From positions 24,908 through 88,907 of the forward strand of contig DBYR01000038.1 of assembly GCA_002310215.1 (NCBI GenBank): a stretch of DNA of 64,000 bases, written 5' to 3'. How positions within the stretch are numbered: position 1 is the first letter of the stretch; the number at the start of each line of letters is the position of its first letter. The notes under the pieces were generated by a model that made no database searches, was not told where the DNA came from, and saw only the letters and a list, made by a program, of their open reading frames with translations. The position numbers and the translations under genes were made by a program. Of this stretch, positions 52,901 through 60,567 are shown piece by piece. Source of the stretch: Bacteroidales bacterium UBA1181 (GTDB lineage: Bacteria > Bacteroidota > Bacteroidia > Bacteroidales > Paludibacteraceae).

Positions 52901-54087
52901 TTCCCTCGCTCGAATCGTAGCGTGTCTGTCAAGACGCCTGTCGGTGGTTGTATGACGTTAAATCCGTTTTCGACGTAGTCTTCGCCTTCACAGATCGAAA
53001 CATCTATAGGGAAGTAGGTCTGCAGAACGGTTAGTTTCAGGTTGACATTGGCCGTGGCGGAGCAGGTGGCGGGGTTGGCGATCAGGTTGTTGAAGCCAAA
53101 TGTGCCCACGCTCATCTGTGGCGGCAGATTGAAGTTGTGGCGTTGGTAGGACTCTCCCTGACAGATTGTGTCCAGTATGTCGGTCTCTTCTGGGCTGTAT
53201 GCGTCGGAAACGTATGCGCTCTGTATGAACTGGCAACCTGTCGCGGAAGTGATTTCGCAGAAGATGTTCGCCTCCCCGCCTTGATAGGTACGTGTCGAGA
53301 TACGTGACGTGTCTCCATTGTCCCAGCGATAGGAAGGGAATCCCTCGGGTGCGGCCAGGGAGTAACTTGCACCTTCGCATACGTCGAGGCTTAGCTTGTT
53401 GGGCGCACAGGAGGCCGTGAAATAGGCGTATCCGTAATGTCCGAAGAGGAAGCAATCGTACGTGATGAACTGTACCTGCACCTCCTGCCCTATGAAGGGC
53501 GTCAGGTCAAGGCCAATCTTCGACCAATCCCGCCAACGCACCACATGATACTCTCCGCCTTCGGAGTACGAGAAATCCTGAAATCCCTCCAGTCCGGCGG
53601 CTGCGGTGACATCATAGACGGAACAATCATTCACCAACTTGCCGTTCTTGTCTGTGACACGGATGACGAAGCGAGGCTGAAAGGCGAATTCATGTCCTGG
53701 GTCCTCCATCACGACGGCGAAGTTGACGAACAACAGGGAATTGTCCGGGTCCACAATGTAGTGGTACACGATCGCCTCCGATTCGCCTCCGATTTGGTTG
53801 TTGCCTAATCGGATGGATTTCTCTTCTCCGTCGGGTATGAGTTTGAGCTTGTCTCCGGTCCTGGGGTCATATCCCTGCTCCTCGTTCAGGTGATGCCGGT
53901 TAGGGCTCAACCCTAATGAATCGAAGGGATGGTCCGTCATGCCAGAGTAGCACTCCACGTATGAGGCGGTGATGTCCATAAAATCGGGACATCCATTGAA
54001 TGGCACGGCGTGAACAAGAGATAAGACGCCCCCTATGGTAACGAATAGTATCCCTAACAGGGTCTTTCTTATCTCGTGCTTCTTCAT
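49966..54087 (-). CDS. Giant secreted repeat protein with T9SS type B sorting domain
   Basis: 1373 residues. The signal peptide ends near 28 (SLVHAVPF). About nine units of 55-65 residues follow the pattern C-x-G/N-x-x-Y...GF...P...G.CDS...L.L.V, for example TICVGESYKNGS, EICHGQTYKDDY and VCQGTFYRKHGF. Two related inserts near residues 700 and 882 carry GWYIPAIGELR and GWYIPTRAEMN, the look of DUF1566/Lcl-type fibre domains, so the segment is duplicated inside the protein. The last 80 residues (IHDRYGLLVCHSDNGWDGKYRGE, then DAGVYLYTIRF) are a CHU_C type B sorting domain. Surface export by T9SS and PorU processing are expected. Function is unknown. Confidence 0.92.
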   Translation of the reverse strand: MKKHEIRKTLLGILFVTIGGVLSLVHAVPFNGCPDFMDITASYVECYSGMTDHPFDSLGLSPNRHHLNEEQGYDPRTGDKLKLIPDGEEKSIRLGNNQIGGESEAIVYHYIVDPDNSLLFVNFAVVMEDPGHEFAFQPRFVIRVTDKNGKLVNDCSVYDVTAAAGLEGFQDFSYSEGGEYHVVRWRDWSKIGLDLTPFIGQEVQVQFITYDCFLFGHYGYAYFTASCAPNKLSLDVCEGASYSLAAPEGFPSYRWDNGDTSRISTRTYQGGEANIFCEITSATGCQFIQSAYVSDAYSPEETDILDTICQGESYQRHNFNLPPQMSVGTFGFNNLIANPATCSATANVNLKLTVLQTYFPIDVSICEGEDYVENGFNVIQPPTGVLTDTLRFERGKSRQCDSIVCLRLVVNDTKNLSNELKGDPHPCTNQVVTYTSELEDNLSSYKWDLPKNVKVVSGEHSPQIALYFTSDEPATLTLIGENGCGTSASPYTIYPYPSYHEVISDTICVGESYKNGSIDLGKQEEPGVYTSTHSFKTSKGCDSVVVLQLMVLPIPQLTFEVSPDKKIHCDSSQIRLSVKTSTGTLIYHPCPVPAVSLGDVYCSDGTFVNIDSFPSSGKKAEGVVFHYDDTSGYAYVVSLHEPIGNIPWSIVDYDIPGLENQQYIPPLLDDMDGFGHTSLIRAAGDSTEYPLAWSADFERGWYIPAIGELRKMFGAIGLVNKSLKELQGDSIFHNQYGSAADRNFYYYSSSENSAEAVCCVRFNFYVCAMYKGYSLTTRYARKIKLKEWTQPQYKTGDLIVNKDGSKGVFLCASPDGKIGTMVALEPIDSIAIKNDMNDIEDTLLMHYDDRLCTSRGYRCTQRYRELGDSTEYPAAWAVDLENGWYIPTRAEMNLYYSNLPLLDSIIYINGGTPSHNRREETFWTCDLSPISRGYSINIPFGDFDDSYLFDLLSVRPMRQFTICEDYSEYKDTTLSFKWSTGATTSSITDYPTQTTRYEVTLLSNEGRCTSKHDTTVYVQSIEPIVLDREICHGQTYKDDYFEASETGTYHTEVDNGECTQKITLNLTVLDAQDTTHVRDVVCQGTFYRKHGFMFQATTPGIQFDTVSLSDGNGCDSTICLELEVLPAQRDTQYARVCQNESYFKNGFEIPAYQRAGLQYKERSEINDEGCTYIHVLALMVDTVYQIAMVDSICHMGHYQRNGFDFVAEEEGYSVHYQTLTSSTHCDSVIALSIKTFPRTSYSYSDTILYGDTYRDQNFDLPAQKVAGLHTFDTIYSNAKGCDSTVTLLLYVRNEDDVDVPTSFTPKDGNGINDRFMEGYEVYIHDRYGLLVCHSDNGWDGKYRGEPADAGVYLYTIRFRNGKENRGTIEIIKE

Positions 54088-54125
54088 GTTTTTATTCTTT
54101 ATATCGTTAAACGAATGGTTTGACT

Positions 54126-55154
54126 TTACAAAGATAGTTTTTTTAATTCTTTTTTTGCCTTTTCCAAAGCATCAATCACATTGTCGCACCACAGATCAAA
54201 CGCAGGGTCCGGACATTGGCACTCTGGATGGGAGAGCACATAGTCGATGGTTTGCTTCACGCCTTGGGCGAAGGAGACGCTCGGGATGTAGTCCGGCACT
54301 GCTCTCTTCAGCTTCGTATTGTCGAAAATGACGGAGTTGGATTTGTCTCCGATCAGACTGCCCACAAGGTCATAGTGGCTCACTTCCGCCAAGAAGTCGG
54401 AGGAGACATAGTAGGGTTTCAACTCCACGCCCAACACCTGTGCGATGGATTTGTATATCTGGTTCCACGTCAGGGACTCGTCCGAAGTGATCTGGAACGC
54501 TTCGCCTATGGCGTGCGGATTGCCCATGAGGCCTACGAATGCCTTGGCAAAATCGCTGTTGTGCGTCATGGTCCATAGTGAGGTGCCATCGCCTTGGATG
54601 ATGACAGGTTTTCCCTCCAACATACGCTTCACGACCTGCCAGCTGCCCTTGTCGCCATGCACGCCCAATGGCACGGAACGCTCGTCGTAGGTGTGGCTCG
54701 GACGTACGATCGTGATTGGGAAGCCCGACTGACGATATTGGCCGAGGAAGAACTCCTCGCACTCGATTTTCTCCCTTGAATACTGCCAATAAGGGTTAGC
54801 CAGCGTTGTCCCTTCCGTGATCAGGTGGGAGGCCAATGGCTTATGGTAGGCCGATGCGCTGCTGATGAAAATGAACTGATTCGTCTTTCCTGCGAAGAGA
54901 CGGAAATCACGCTCGGCTTGCTCCTTGTGGAAGATGATGAAGTCGCAGACCACATCGAACTTCATGCCAGAGATTTTGGCCTTCACCTCAGCCTCGTCAT
55001 TCACGTCGTTCACTTTAATGAATTTCACATTGTCAGGAAGTTGAACCGAACGGTTTCCGCGGTTCAATAGGAACAATTGATGCCCTTCGGCCGCCAATTT
55101 CTTGGTGATGGCCATGCTAATGGTACCTGTTCCACCAATAAATAAAACATTCAT
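54126..55154 (-). CDS. NAD-dependent epimerase/dehydratase family protein
   Basis: 342 residues of the extended SDR fold. The nucleotide-binding motif is FIGGTGTISMAI near 5-16, the ISSASAYHKP segment holds the catalytic Ser/Tyr region, and the YSREKIECEEFF stretch supplies the Tyr-x-x-x-Lys motif in the form YSREK. The likely ligand is a nucleotide sugar, but related Bacteroidota proteins are simple reductases, so substrate and reaction are uncertain. It ends 38 bases before the giant protein gene. Confidence 0.9.
   Translation of the reverse strand: MNVLFIGGTGTISMAITKKLAAEGHQLFLLNRGNRSVQLPDNVKFIKVNDVNDEAEVKAKISGMKFDVVCDFIIFHKEQAERDFRLFAGKTNQFIFISSASAYHKPLASHLITEGTTLANPYWQYSREKIECEEFFLGQYRQSGFPITIVRPSHTYDERSVPLGVHGDKGSWQVVKRMLEGKPVIIQGDGTSLWTMTHNSDFAKAFVGLMGNPHAIGEAFQITSDESLTWNQIYKSIAQVLGVELKPYYVSSDFLAEVSHYDLVGSLIGDKSNSVIFDNTKLKRAVPDYIPSVSFAQGVKQTIDYVLSHPECQCPDPAFDLWCDNVIDALEKAKKELKKLSL
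54129..54136 (-). promoter_or_regulatory. Candidate -7 element of the 1373-residue gene
   Basis: Minus strand TATCTTTG, a perfect TAnnTTTG match that overlaps the last codons of the epimerase gene, about 40 bases before the ATG at 54087. Confidence 0.5.
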
Positions 55155-55173
55155 ACTTATAAAATTTAAAGGA

Positions 55174-55359
55174 CTATTTATGTCTATTCGCTCGTCTTCT
55201 ACGATACTCCGCCTTCATTTTTGCGGACCCCGACCCGTGCGCCCCCTTGATGTAGGTGGTTTTCTTCGCTTTGGTCTTTACCTTATCGTTCTTCGTATTC
55301 TCGCCCTCGGACGATTTGCGGAAAACTTTTCCGTGCTCTATGATATGTTCGATATCCAT
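55174..55359 (-). CDS. Small basic hypothetical protein
   Basis: 61 residues, very rich in Lys and Arg, with an HGSGSAKMKAEYRRRRANRHK tail. It is closely packed between the epimerase (19 bases) and cca (35 bases). Nucleic-acid binding is a guess from charge alone. I recognise no family. Confidence 0.55.
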   Translation of the reverse strand: MDIEHIIEHGKVFRKSSEGENTKNDKVKTKAKKTTYIKGAHGSGSAKMKAEYRRRRANRHK

Positions 55360-55394
55360 GATACAAGGGTATGAATAAGTTAATAATCAGTTTT

Positions 55395-56804
55395 TCAGGC
55401 GTTCTTCGGAGTCAAGCCCAGTTCTTTCGCCTTTTCAAGCATGAAATGGTAAGCTGGTTCATACTCGTTTGGGATGACCCCATCTAAGATAGCATCCTTA
55501 ATGGCCGTTTTGAGTTCCCCGATGGCGCGGCAAGGCGTCAAGTCGAATATGCGCATGATTTCCTCGCCCGTGATTGGGGGTTGGAAATTACGCACACGGT
55601 CTTTCTCCTCGATCTCCTTCAACTTCTCGCGCACGATACGGAAGTTGTCTCGGTACTTACGCACCTTGTCGGCGTTTTTGGAAGTGATGTCCGCATCGCA
55701 AAGAATCATCAGCGCATCGATGTCATCGCCTGCGTCGAAAAGCAGACGTCGCACAGCGGAGTCGGTCACCGTCTCCTCCACCAAGGAAATCGGGCGCATG
55801 TGGAGCTCCACCATTTTCTGCACGAACTTCATGTGCTCATTCAGCGGGAGTTTCATGCGGGTGAATATTTTAGGGATCATCCTCGCTCCGACATAATTGT
55901 GGTTATGGAATGTCCAACCGATTCTGTTGTCCCACTTTTTCGTGACAGGTTTCGCCACATCGTGGAAGAGCGCCGCCCAACGGAGCCAGAGGTCGTCTGA
56001 CTTTTCCGCCACGGCATCCAACACCTGCAGCGTGTGCAGGAAATTATCCTTGTGTCCACGACCATCCTTCTCCTCCACCCCACATAGTTTATGGACCTCT
56101 GGCATAATCAGTTCCAGCAATCCGCACCGTTCCAGCAAGTCGATTCCGACGGAGGGACGAGGGGAAGCCATCATCTTGTTCAGTTCATCCACGATGCGCT
56201 CCTTCGATATGATGGAGATACGGTCCTTCATGCGGCAGATAGCGTCGAAAGTGTTGGAGTCGATGAAGAAGCGCAACTGGGTGGCGAAACGTATGCAACG
56301 CATCATGCGGAGCGGGTCGTCACTAAAGGTGATGTCCGGGTCGAGCGGGGTACGGATCACCATGTTACGGATATCCTCCATGCCACCGAAAGGGTCCACC
56401 AATTCGCCGAATCGATCTCCGTTCAGGCAAATGGCCAAGGCGTTGATAGTGAAGTCCCTGCGGTTCTGATCGTCTTCCAATGTACCATCCTCGACAATGG
56501 GTTTGCGGGAGTCGTATCGGTATGACTCTTTGCGCGCTCCCACGAACTCCACCTCCATGTCTCCTCTCTTCACCTGCGCGGTGCCGAAGTTCTTGAAAAC
56601 GGCCAAGGTGCTACCCTTCCACTTCTTATGGAAAGCCTCCGCCACCTCTATACCACTGCCGACCACCACGACGTCTATGTCGTTGGAAGGCCGTTCCAGG
56701 AAAATATCACGCACGAATCCACCAATCACATAACACTCTAACCCCTTCGCATCTGCGACCTCGGAAATTATCTTAAAAACCTTATTATCTAAATGTTCCT
56801 TCAC
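55395..56804 (-). CDS. cca: CCA tRNA nucleotidyltransferase with HD domain
   Basis: 469 residues. The class II nucleotidyltransferase head has GGFVRD (28-33) and the catalytic SNDIDVVV motif (Asp42, Asp44). An RRDFTINALA segment binds the nucleotide, a tRNA-contact helical domain follows, and an HD domain (LFHDVAKPVTK) lies near 290-300. It adds or repairs the CCA end, which neither tRNA in this window encodes. The start codon is GTG at 56804; no upstream ATG is better. Confidence 0.95.
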   Translation of the reverse strand: MKEHLDNKVFKIISEVADAKGLECYVIGGFVRDIFLERPSNDIDVVVVGSGIEVAEAFHKKWKGSTLAVFKNFGTAQVKRGDMEVEFVGARKESYRYDSRKPIVEDGTLEDDQNRRDFTINALAICLNGDRFGELVDPFGGMEDIRNMVIRTPLDPDITFSDDPLRMMRCIRFATQLRFFIDSNTFDAICRMKDRISIISKERIVDELNKMMASPRPSVGIDLLERCGLLELIMPEVHKLCGVEEKDGRGHKDNFLHTLQVLDAVAEKSDDLWLRWAALFHDVAKPVTKKWDNRIGWTFHNHNYVGARMIPKIFTRMKLPLNEHMKFVQKMVELHMRPISLVEETVTDSAVRRLLFDAGDDIDALMILCDADITSKNADKVRKYRDNFRIVREKLKEIEEKDRVRNFQPPITGEEIMRIFDLTPCRAIGELKTAIKDAILDGVIPNEYEPAYHFMLEKAKELGLTPKNA

Positions 56805-56834
56805 AACAAAACCTCTTCTAGTCCGTTATCTCCG

Positions 56835-56866
56835 CAAAATTACATAAAAAATCATGGCCTTACAAA
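56835..56866 (-). promoter_or_regulatory. Promoter of cca
   Basis: On the minus strand TTTG (plus-strand 56863-56866), a 20-base spacer, then TAATTTTG (plus-strand 56835-56842): both boxes are perfect, 30 bases before the GTG start. Confidence 0.78.
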
Positions 56867-56930
56867 TGGCCACAACCTTCAGCAAACAAAACCGGCATTG
56901 GCAGACGGGGCAACTCACCTCACCACATGC

Positions 56931-57653
56931 CTAACCGATGAACCTTGTCAGCTCATCCATTGTGATCCGGCCCTCATAGATGGCCTTCCCCGTGATGACG
57001 GCAGGCACATTCGCCTCCTGCAGCGCCTCTATGTCCGCCATGGAGCTCACACCCCCGCTGGCGATAAGGTAAAGATCAGGGAACTCCACTAAAATCTTCT
57101 TATATAGTTCGATAGAAGGTCCCTGCAACATGCCGTCCTTGCTGATGTCGGTGCATATCACCTTGTCCACGCCCTTCGCCTTGAACTTCTCCACGAAAGG
57201 CAAGAGGTCCGCATCGGTCGTCTCAATCCATCCGCTCACGGCGATCTTCTCGTTCTTGACATCCGCCCCTAAAATGATACGTTCAGAGCCAAACTTTTCT
57301 ATCCAGGAAGAGAAGACGTCCGGTTTCTTCACCGCAATGCTACCACCCGTAATCATCTTAGCGCCGCTCTCGAAAGCGATACGCAGGTCCTCGTCGCTCT
57401 TGAGTCCTCCTCCGAAGTCGATGGTGAGGCTGGTTTGCGAAGCGATTTTCTCCAACACCCTATAGTTCACGATGTGTTGCGCCTTGGCACCGTCCAAGTC
57501 TACGAGGTGCAGTCGTTTGATGCCTGCGTCCTCGAACATCTTCGCCACCTCCAAGGGGTTCTCGTTGTATACTTTCTTTTGGTCATAATCACCTTGCGAA
57601 AGGCGCACGCACTTCGCGTCAATAATATCAATGGCCGGAATTATCTCTATCAT
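56931..57653 (-). CDS. hisA: ProFAR isomerase (phosphoribosylformimino-AICAR-P isomerase)
   Basis: A 240-residue TIM barrel for the fourth step of histidine synthesis, an Amadori rearrangement. IIPAIDIIDAKCVRLSQGD is the N-terminal signature with the catalytic Asp8. The second catalytic Asp is in VICTDISKDGMLQGPS, and phosphate loops lie at DFGGGLKS and ASGGVSS. It is alone from the rest of the his genes (hisI lies about 17 kb away) and is the last gene of the lipoprotein/DoxX operon, two bases after the DoxX-Trx stop. Confidence 0.96.
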   Translation of the reverse strand: MIEIIPAIDIIDAKCVRLSQGDYDQKKVYNENPLEVAKMFEDAGIKRLHLVDLDGAKAQHIVNYRVLEKIASQTSLTIDFGGGLKSDEDLRIAFESGAKMITGGSIAVKKPDVFSSWIEKFGSERIILGADVKNEKIAVSGWIETTDADLLPFVEKFKAKGVDKVICTDISKDGMLQGPSIELYKKILVEFPDLYLIASGGVSSMADIEALQEANVPAVITGKAIYEGRITMDELTRFIG

Positions 57654-57655
57654 AA

Positions 57656-58552
57656 CTATTCCTTTACAAATTCAACAATGTCTTTCTCGCTAAACGTGGC
57701 GTTGCTCATGGTTTTCCTCACCTCCCCGCCATCCAACAGCATGATAAGCGGCAACTTGCCATCGGTGATCTTCAGGAAATCACGGGCGGGCAAGAAATTG
57801 TATTCGAGAGTCTCCACCTCCGTCTCCTCAAGGAACCTACGGAAACCAACTGAGTCTCCCATCACAAACCAGCGCACTTTGATATCGGATGAATCCGTAC
57901 GATGCAAGGCGATATCCAATTTCCGCGCCGCCATCTTACAGTGCTTACATCCTGTACTGACAAACGCTAATATTTGCTTACCATCGTCCCTCACCTCCGG
58001 ATGGGCGGTGGCAAGCCGATCGAAATCAGCGAACGAATACGTCACAGTCTTATTACCAAAGCCATACGGAGCTTTCAGCACAAAAGCGAAGACCAACGAT
58101 CCGACCGCCACGACGGACAACAACGCCGGACGCCAGTTCGCCTCCCAATCCTTCAAGTTCCATCCTAACCAAAGGAGAAGTCCCAACAACACGTTTTTCA
58201 CCAAAGATTCAAGAGGCTTCATTTCGATGAAATCCCCGAAGCAATGGCAATTATCGCTTTTCCCTGATATGGCTAAATAGACGAGATAGATGGTGAAAAA
58301 GACAAGCAACAATGCGGATATCCGCGACACCCATCTACCATACAACCCTAAAATGAGAGACACGCCCAAAAACATCTCCACGAAGAGGAGCGCACGCACC
58401 AAAAACGAAGACACGGACAGACTGAACCAGTCAAGTCCATAGATGAATAATTCGAATGAATCGACTGATAAGAACTTCAAGACGGCGGAGACAACGAACA
58501 TGACACCCGCCACTGACCTACAGAGGAAAAGAATCTTCGTCTTAGATGGCAT
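57656..58552 (-). CDS. DoxX-like membrane protein fused to a thioredoxin-like domain (BT_3928 family)
   Basis: 298 residues from the ATG at 58552. Four DoxX/MauE-like membrane helices lie in about residues 10-130 (FLVRALLFVEMFLGVSLILGLYG), and a fifth helix follows near 145-165. From about 195 there is a thioredoxin-like domain with a Cys-x-x-Cys redox motif (STGCKHCKMAARKL) and the cis-proline-like GKLPLIMLLDGG. It resembles proteins that pass electrons across the membrane to make or break disulfides. It follows a small cysteine-rich lipoprotein by two bases. Confidence 0.85.
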   Translation of the reverse strand: MPSKTKILFLCRSVAGVMFVVSAVLKFLSVDSFELFIYGLDWFSLSVSSFLVRALLFVEMFLGVSLILGLYGRWVSRISALLLVFFTIYLVYLAISGKSDNCHCFGDFIEMKPLESLVKNVLLGLLLWLGWNLKDWEANWRPALLSVVAVGSLVFAFVLKAPYGFGNKTVTYSFADFDRLATAHPEVRDDGKQILAFVSTGCKHCKMAARKLDIALHRTDSSDIKVRWFVMGDSVGFRRFLEETEVETLEYNFLPARDFLKITDGKLPLIMLLDGGEVRKTMSNATFSEKDIVEFVKE

Positions 58553-58554
58553 AA

Positions 58555-58749
58555 CTATATTGCGGAACACTCCATATCCTCGGAATCCTCCAACTCGGAG
58601 CAGCTACCCTCTTGATCGTAAAACTGGGTAACCGTGTTCTTCGACTTACATTCGCAATCGGTCGTGCTCGACGTACATGCTGCGAAAGAAGGGATAATTC
58701 CACAGACCAACAGTGCCAATTTTATCCAAATTTTTGTCTTATTTACCAT
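58555..58749 (-). CDS. Small cysteine-rich lipoprotein
   Basis: 64 residues. The signal peptide ends in a lipobox-like SFAAC, so Cys25 would be lipidated; the mature part has four more cysteines (TDCECKS, GSCSE, MECSAI) in 40 residues. I recognise no family. It begins the operon with a perfect promoter, and its stop is two bases from the DoxX-thioredoxin ATG. A redox substrate or partner role is inferred from that. Confidence 0.75.
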   Translation of the reverse strand: MVNKTKIWIKLALLVCGIIPSFAACTSSTTDCECKSKNTVTQFYDQEGSCSELEDSEDMECSAI

Positions 58750-58791
58750 AATAACAACAAATTACGACAACGCACGCTGTCATTTGACGCG

Positions 58792-58823
58792 CAAATGTAA
58801 CACTTTACGATTAGACCTCCAAA
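58792..58823 (-). promoter_or_regulatory. Promoter of the lipoprotein/DoxX-Trx/hisA operon
   Basis: On the minus strand TTTG (plus-strand 58820-58823), a 20-base spacer, then TACATTTG (plus-strand 58792-58799). Both boxes match perfectly, about 42 bases before the ATG. Confidence 0.8.
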
Positions 58824-58848
58824 CAACGGTTTCAACAATTACCCACAA

Positions 58849-60522
58849 TCACAAAACAAACTTCAACACCACAGCGTCGTTTTGTTTTACATCAACCGAA
58901 AATGGCGTATTATATGATATATTTTGTTTAAATCGAGCATTAGACAACAAATCAACAAAACTAATATTCCTATCATCTTCAGGGAGTTGCAACACATCGA
59001 AGGCATGTTGCGGAATATTGATTTTCAGCCTCACATCGTTGTTCTCGAAGTTGGAGACAATCAAAAGGACCTCCCGTCCGTACTTGCGGAAAAAAGCGTA
59101 TTGTTTGTTCGTATTATAGTCCGGATTATTAAAGTTCGCATACGTCAGGTCGAAGAAGGAGCCTTCAGAAATCGCCTTCTCGTTCCGACAGACATTGAAC
59201 AACGACGCATAGAATGCGCGCAATGCCAATTCCCCCTTCGTTGATTTACCGCTGAGCCAGCGTTGGATAGTCGGCACCGTCCAATAGTCGAAGATGGTGG
59301 TTCGTCCGTCCAAGCCACTGAAACCCGCCTTATCCATCGCCTTCTCACCCAGTTCTTGTCCGAAGTAGAGCATAGCAGGGCCTTTGTTGATGCAGGCGGC
59401 GATCACCATGGCCGGCTTACCCTTCGACGCATCGGAGGCGAAGAAGTCGGAAGCGACACGTTGTTCGTCATGGTTCTCCAGGAAATTCAGCATATTAGCC
59501 TCGATGCCGGAGAGTTTCTGCCAACAGTCCGTTATGGCATGGCAGGAGTTCTCATTGCGCATGATGCCACGTAACGTGTCATAGAGGCCAACCTTATCGT
59601 ACAGATAGTCGAATTTACCGTCGTAGATGAAGCTTCGGTATTGAGAAGGGTCATACGTCTCCGCGATGAAGATGACATCCGGATACTTCTCCTTAACAGC
59701 AGGTATAGCCCAACTCCAGAACTCGACCGGTACCATCTCCGCCATATCGCAGCGGAAACCGTCAACCCCCTGTTTGCACCAGTACAAAAGGATGTCAAGC
59801 ATCTTCGCCCAAGTGTCGGGACGAGGCACAAAATCGCGGGAATGTCCGTTCCGATAATCAATGCCGTAATTGAGTTTCACCGTCTCGTACCACTCATAGA
59901 TACCAGGGTTGTTGGAGAAGAAATCGTTGCCCGTCACCTTACAAGGCATCTCGGTATAGGGTTCCTTCTCACCCGCATAGAGGTCCAAATGGCCAGCGAA
60001 CGGTTGGTCGACAAGGTAATAGAAATTATTCTGATTAGAGAAAAAGACCTCCTTCACGTCGTCCTCTCCCAAATCCCTGACGCCCTTTGGCTTAGCGTCA
60101 GAGAAGTATTGACGAGCCACATGATTCGGCACGAAGTCCATGATGACTTTCAGTCCCGCCTTATGGGTACGCTTCAGCAGGTCGGAATACTCCTTCCGTC
60201 GATTCTTCACCTCGACAGCGAGGTCCGGATCAATATCGTAGTAATCCTTTATGGCATAAGGAGAGCCCGCCTTCCCTTTAACGACAGCGGGATGATCCTT
60301 GCGGATGCCGAACTTGGAATAGTCCGTTTGGGTGGCATGCTCGATGACACCCGTATACCAGATGTGCGTGATGCCCATTTGCTTGATGTCCCGCAAACGT
60401 TCATCGGTAAAATCACACAACTTGCCACAACCATTTTGGGCCAAGTCACCATTCTCGACCGTCTTTTTGTTCATGTTCCCGAAGAGTCTCGGGAGCACTT
60501 GGTAAATGATGATTTTATCCAT
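58849..60522 (-). CDS. Glycoside hydrolase family 13 alpha-amylase-like protein
   Basis: 557 residues from the ATG at 60522. The (beta/alpha)8 catalytic core carries FVPNHV (region I), GVDGFRCDMAE with the nucleophile Asp259 (region II), FIAETYDPS with the acid/base Glu288 (region III) and LENHDEQRVAS with Asp352 (region IV). A beta-sandwich domain follows at the C-terminus. No signal peptide is seen, so it should act in the cytoplasm on alpha-glucans or maltodextrins. It is a single gene. Confidence 0.94.
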   Translation of the reverse strand: MDKIIIYQVLPRLFGNMNKKTVENGDLAQNGCGKLCDFTDERLRDIKQMGITHIWYTGVIEHATQTDYSKFGIRKDHPAVVKGKAGSPYAIKDYYDIDPDLAVEVKNRRKEYSDLLKRTHKAGLKVIMDFVPNHVARQYFSDAKPKGVRDLGEDDVKEVFFSNQNNFYYLVDQPFAGHLDLYAGEKEPYTEMPCKVTGNDFFSNNPGIYEWYETVKLNYGIDYRNGHSRDFVPRPDTWAKMLDILLYWCKQGVDGFRCDMAEMVPVEFWSWAIPAVKEKYPDVIFIAETYDPSQYRSFIYDGKFDYLYDKVGLYDTLRGIMRNENSCHAITDCWQKLSGIEANMLNFLENHDEQRVASDFFASDASKGKPAMVIAACINKGPAMLYFGQELGEKAMDKAGFSGLDGRTTIFDYWTVPTIQRWLSGKSTKGELALRAFYASLFNVCRNEKAISEGSFFDLTYANFNNPDYNTNKQYAFFRKYGREVLLIVSNFENNDVRLKINIPQHAFDVLQLPEDDRNISFVDLLSNARFKQNISYNTPFSVDVKQNDAVVLKFVL

Positions 60523-60529
60523 AAGCACA

Positions 60530-60537
60530 CAAATCTA
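60530..60537 (-). promoter_or_regulatory. Candidate -7 element very close to the GH13 start
   Basis: Minus strand TAGATTTG ends only 7 bases before the ATG, so the transcript would have almost no leader. No TTTG is seen at -33. Confidence 0.35.
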
Positions 60538-60567
60538 AGTGATACAACTTAAATTATCGATTCAAGT

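Noticed and set aside
59641..60552. Rightward 303-codon frame
   Set aside because: Antisense to the GH13 gene, which has all four catalytic regions; the composition (many His, Arg, Ile) is typical of a shadow frame.
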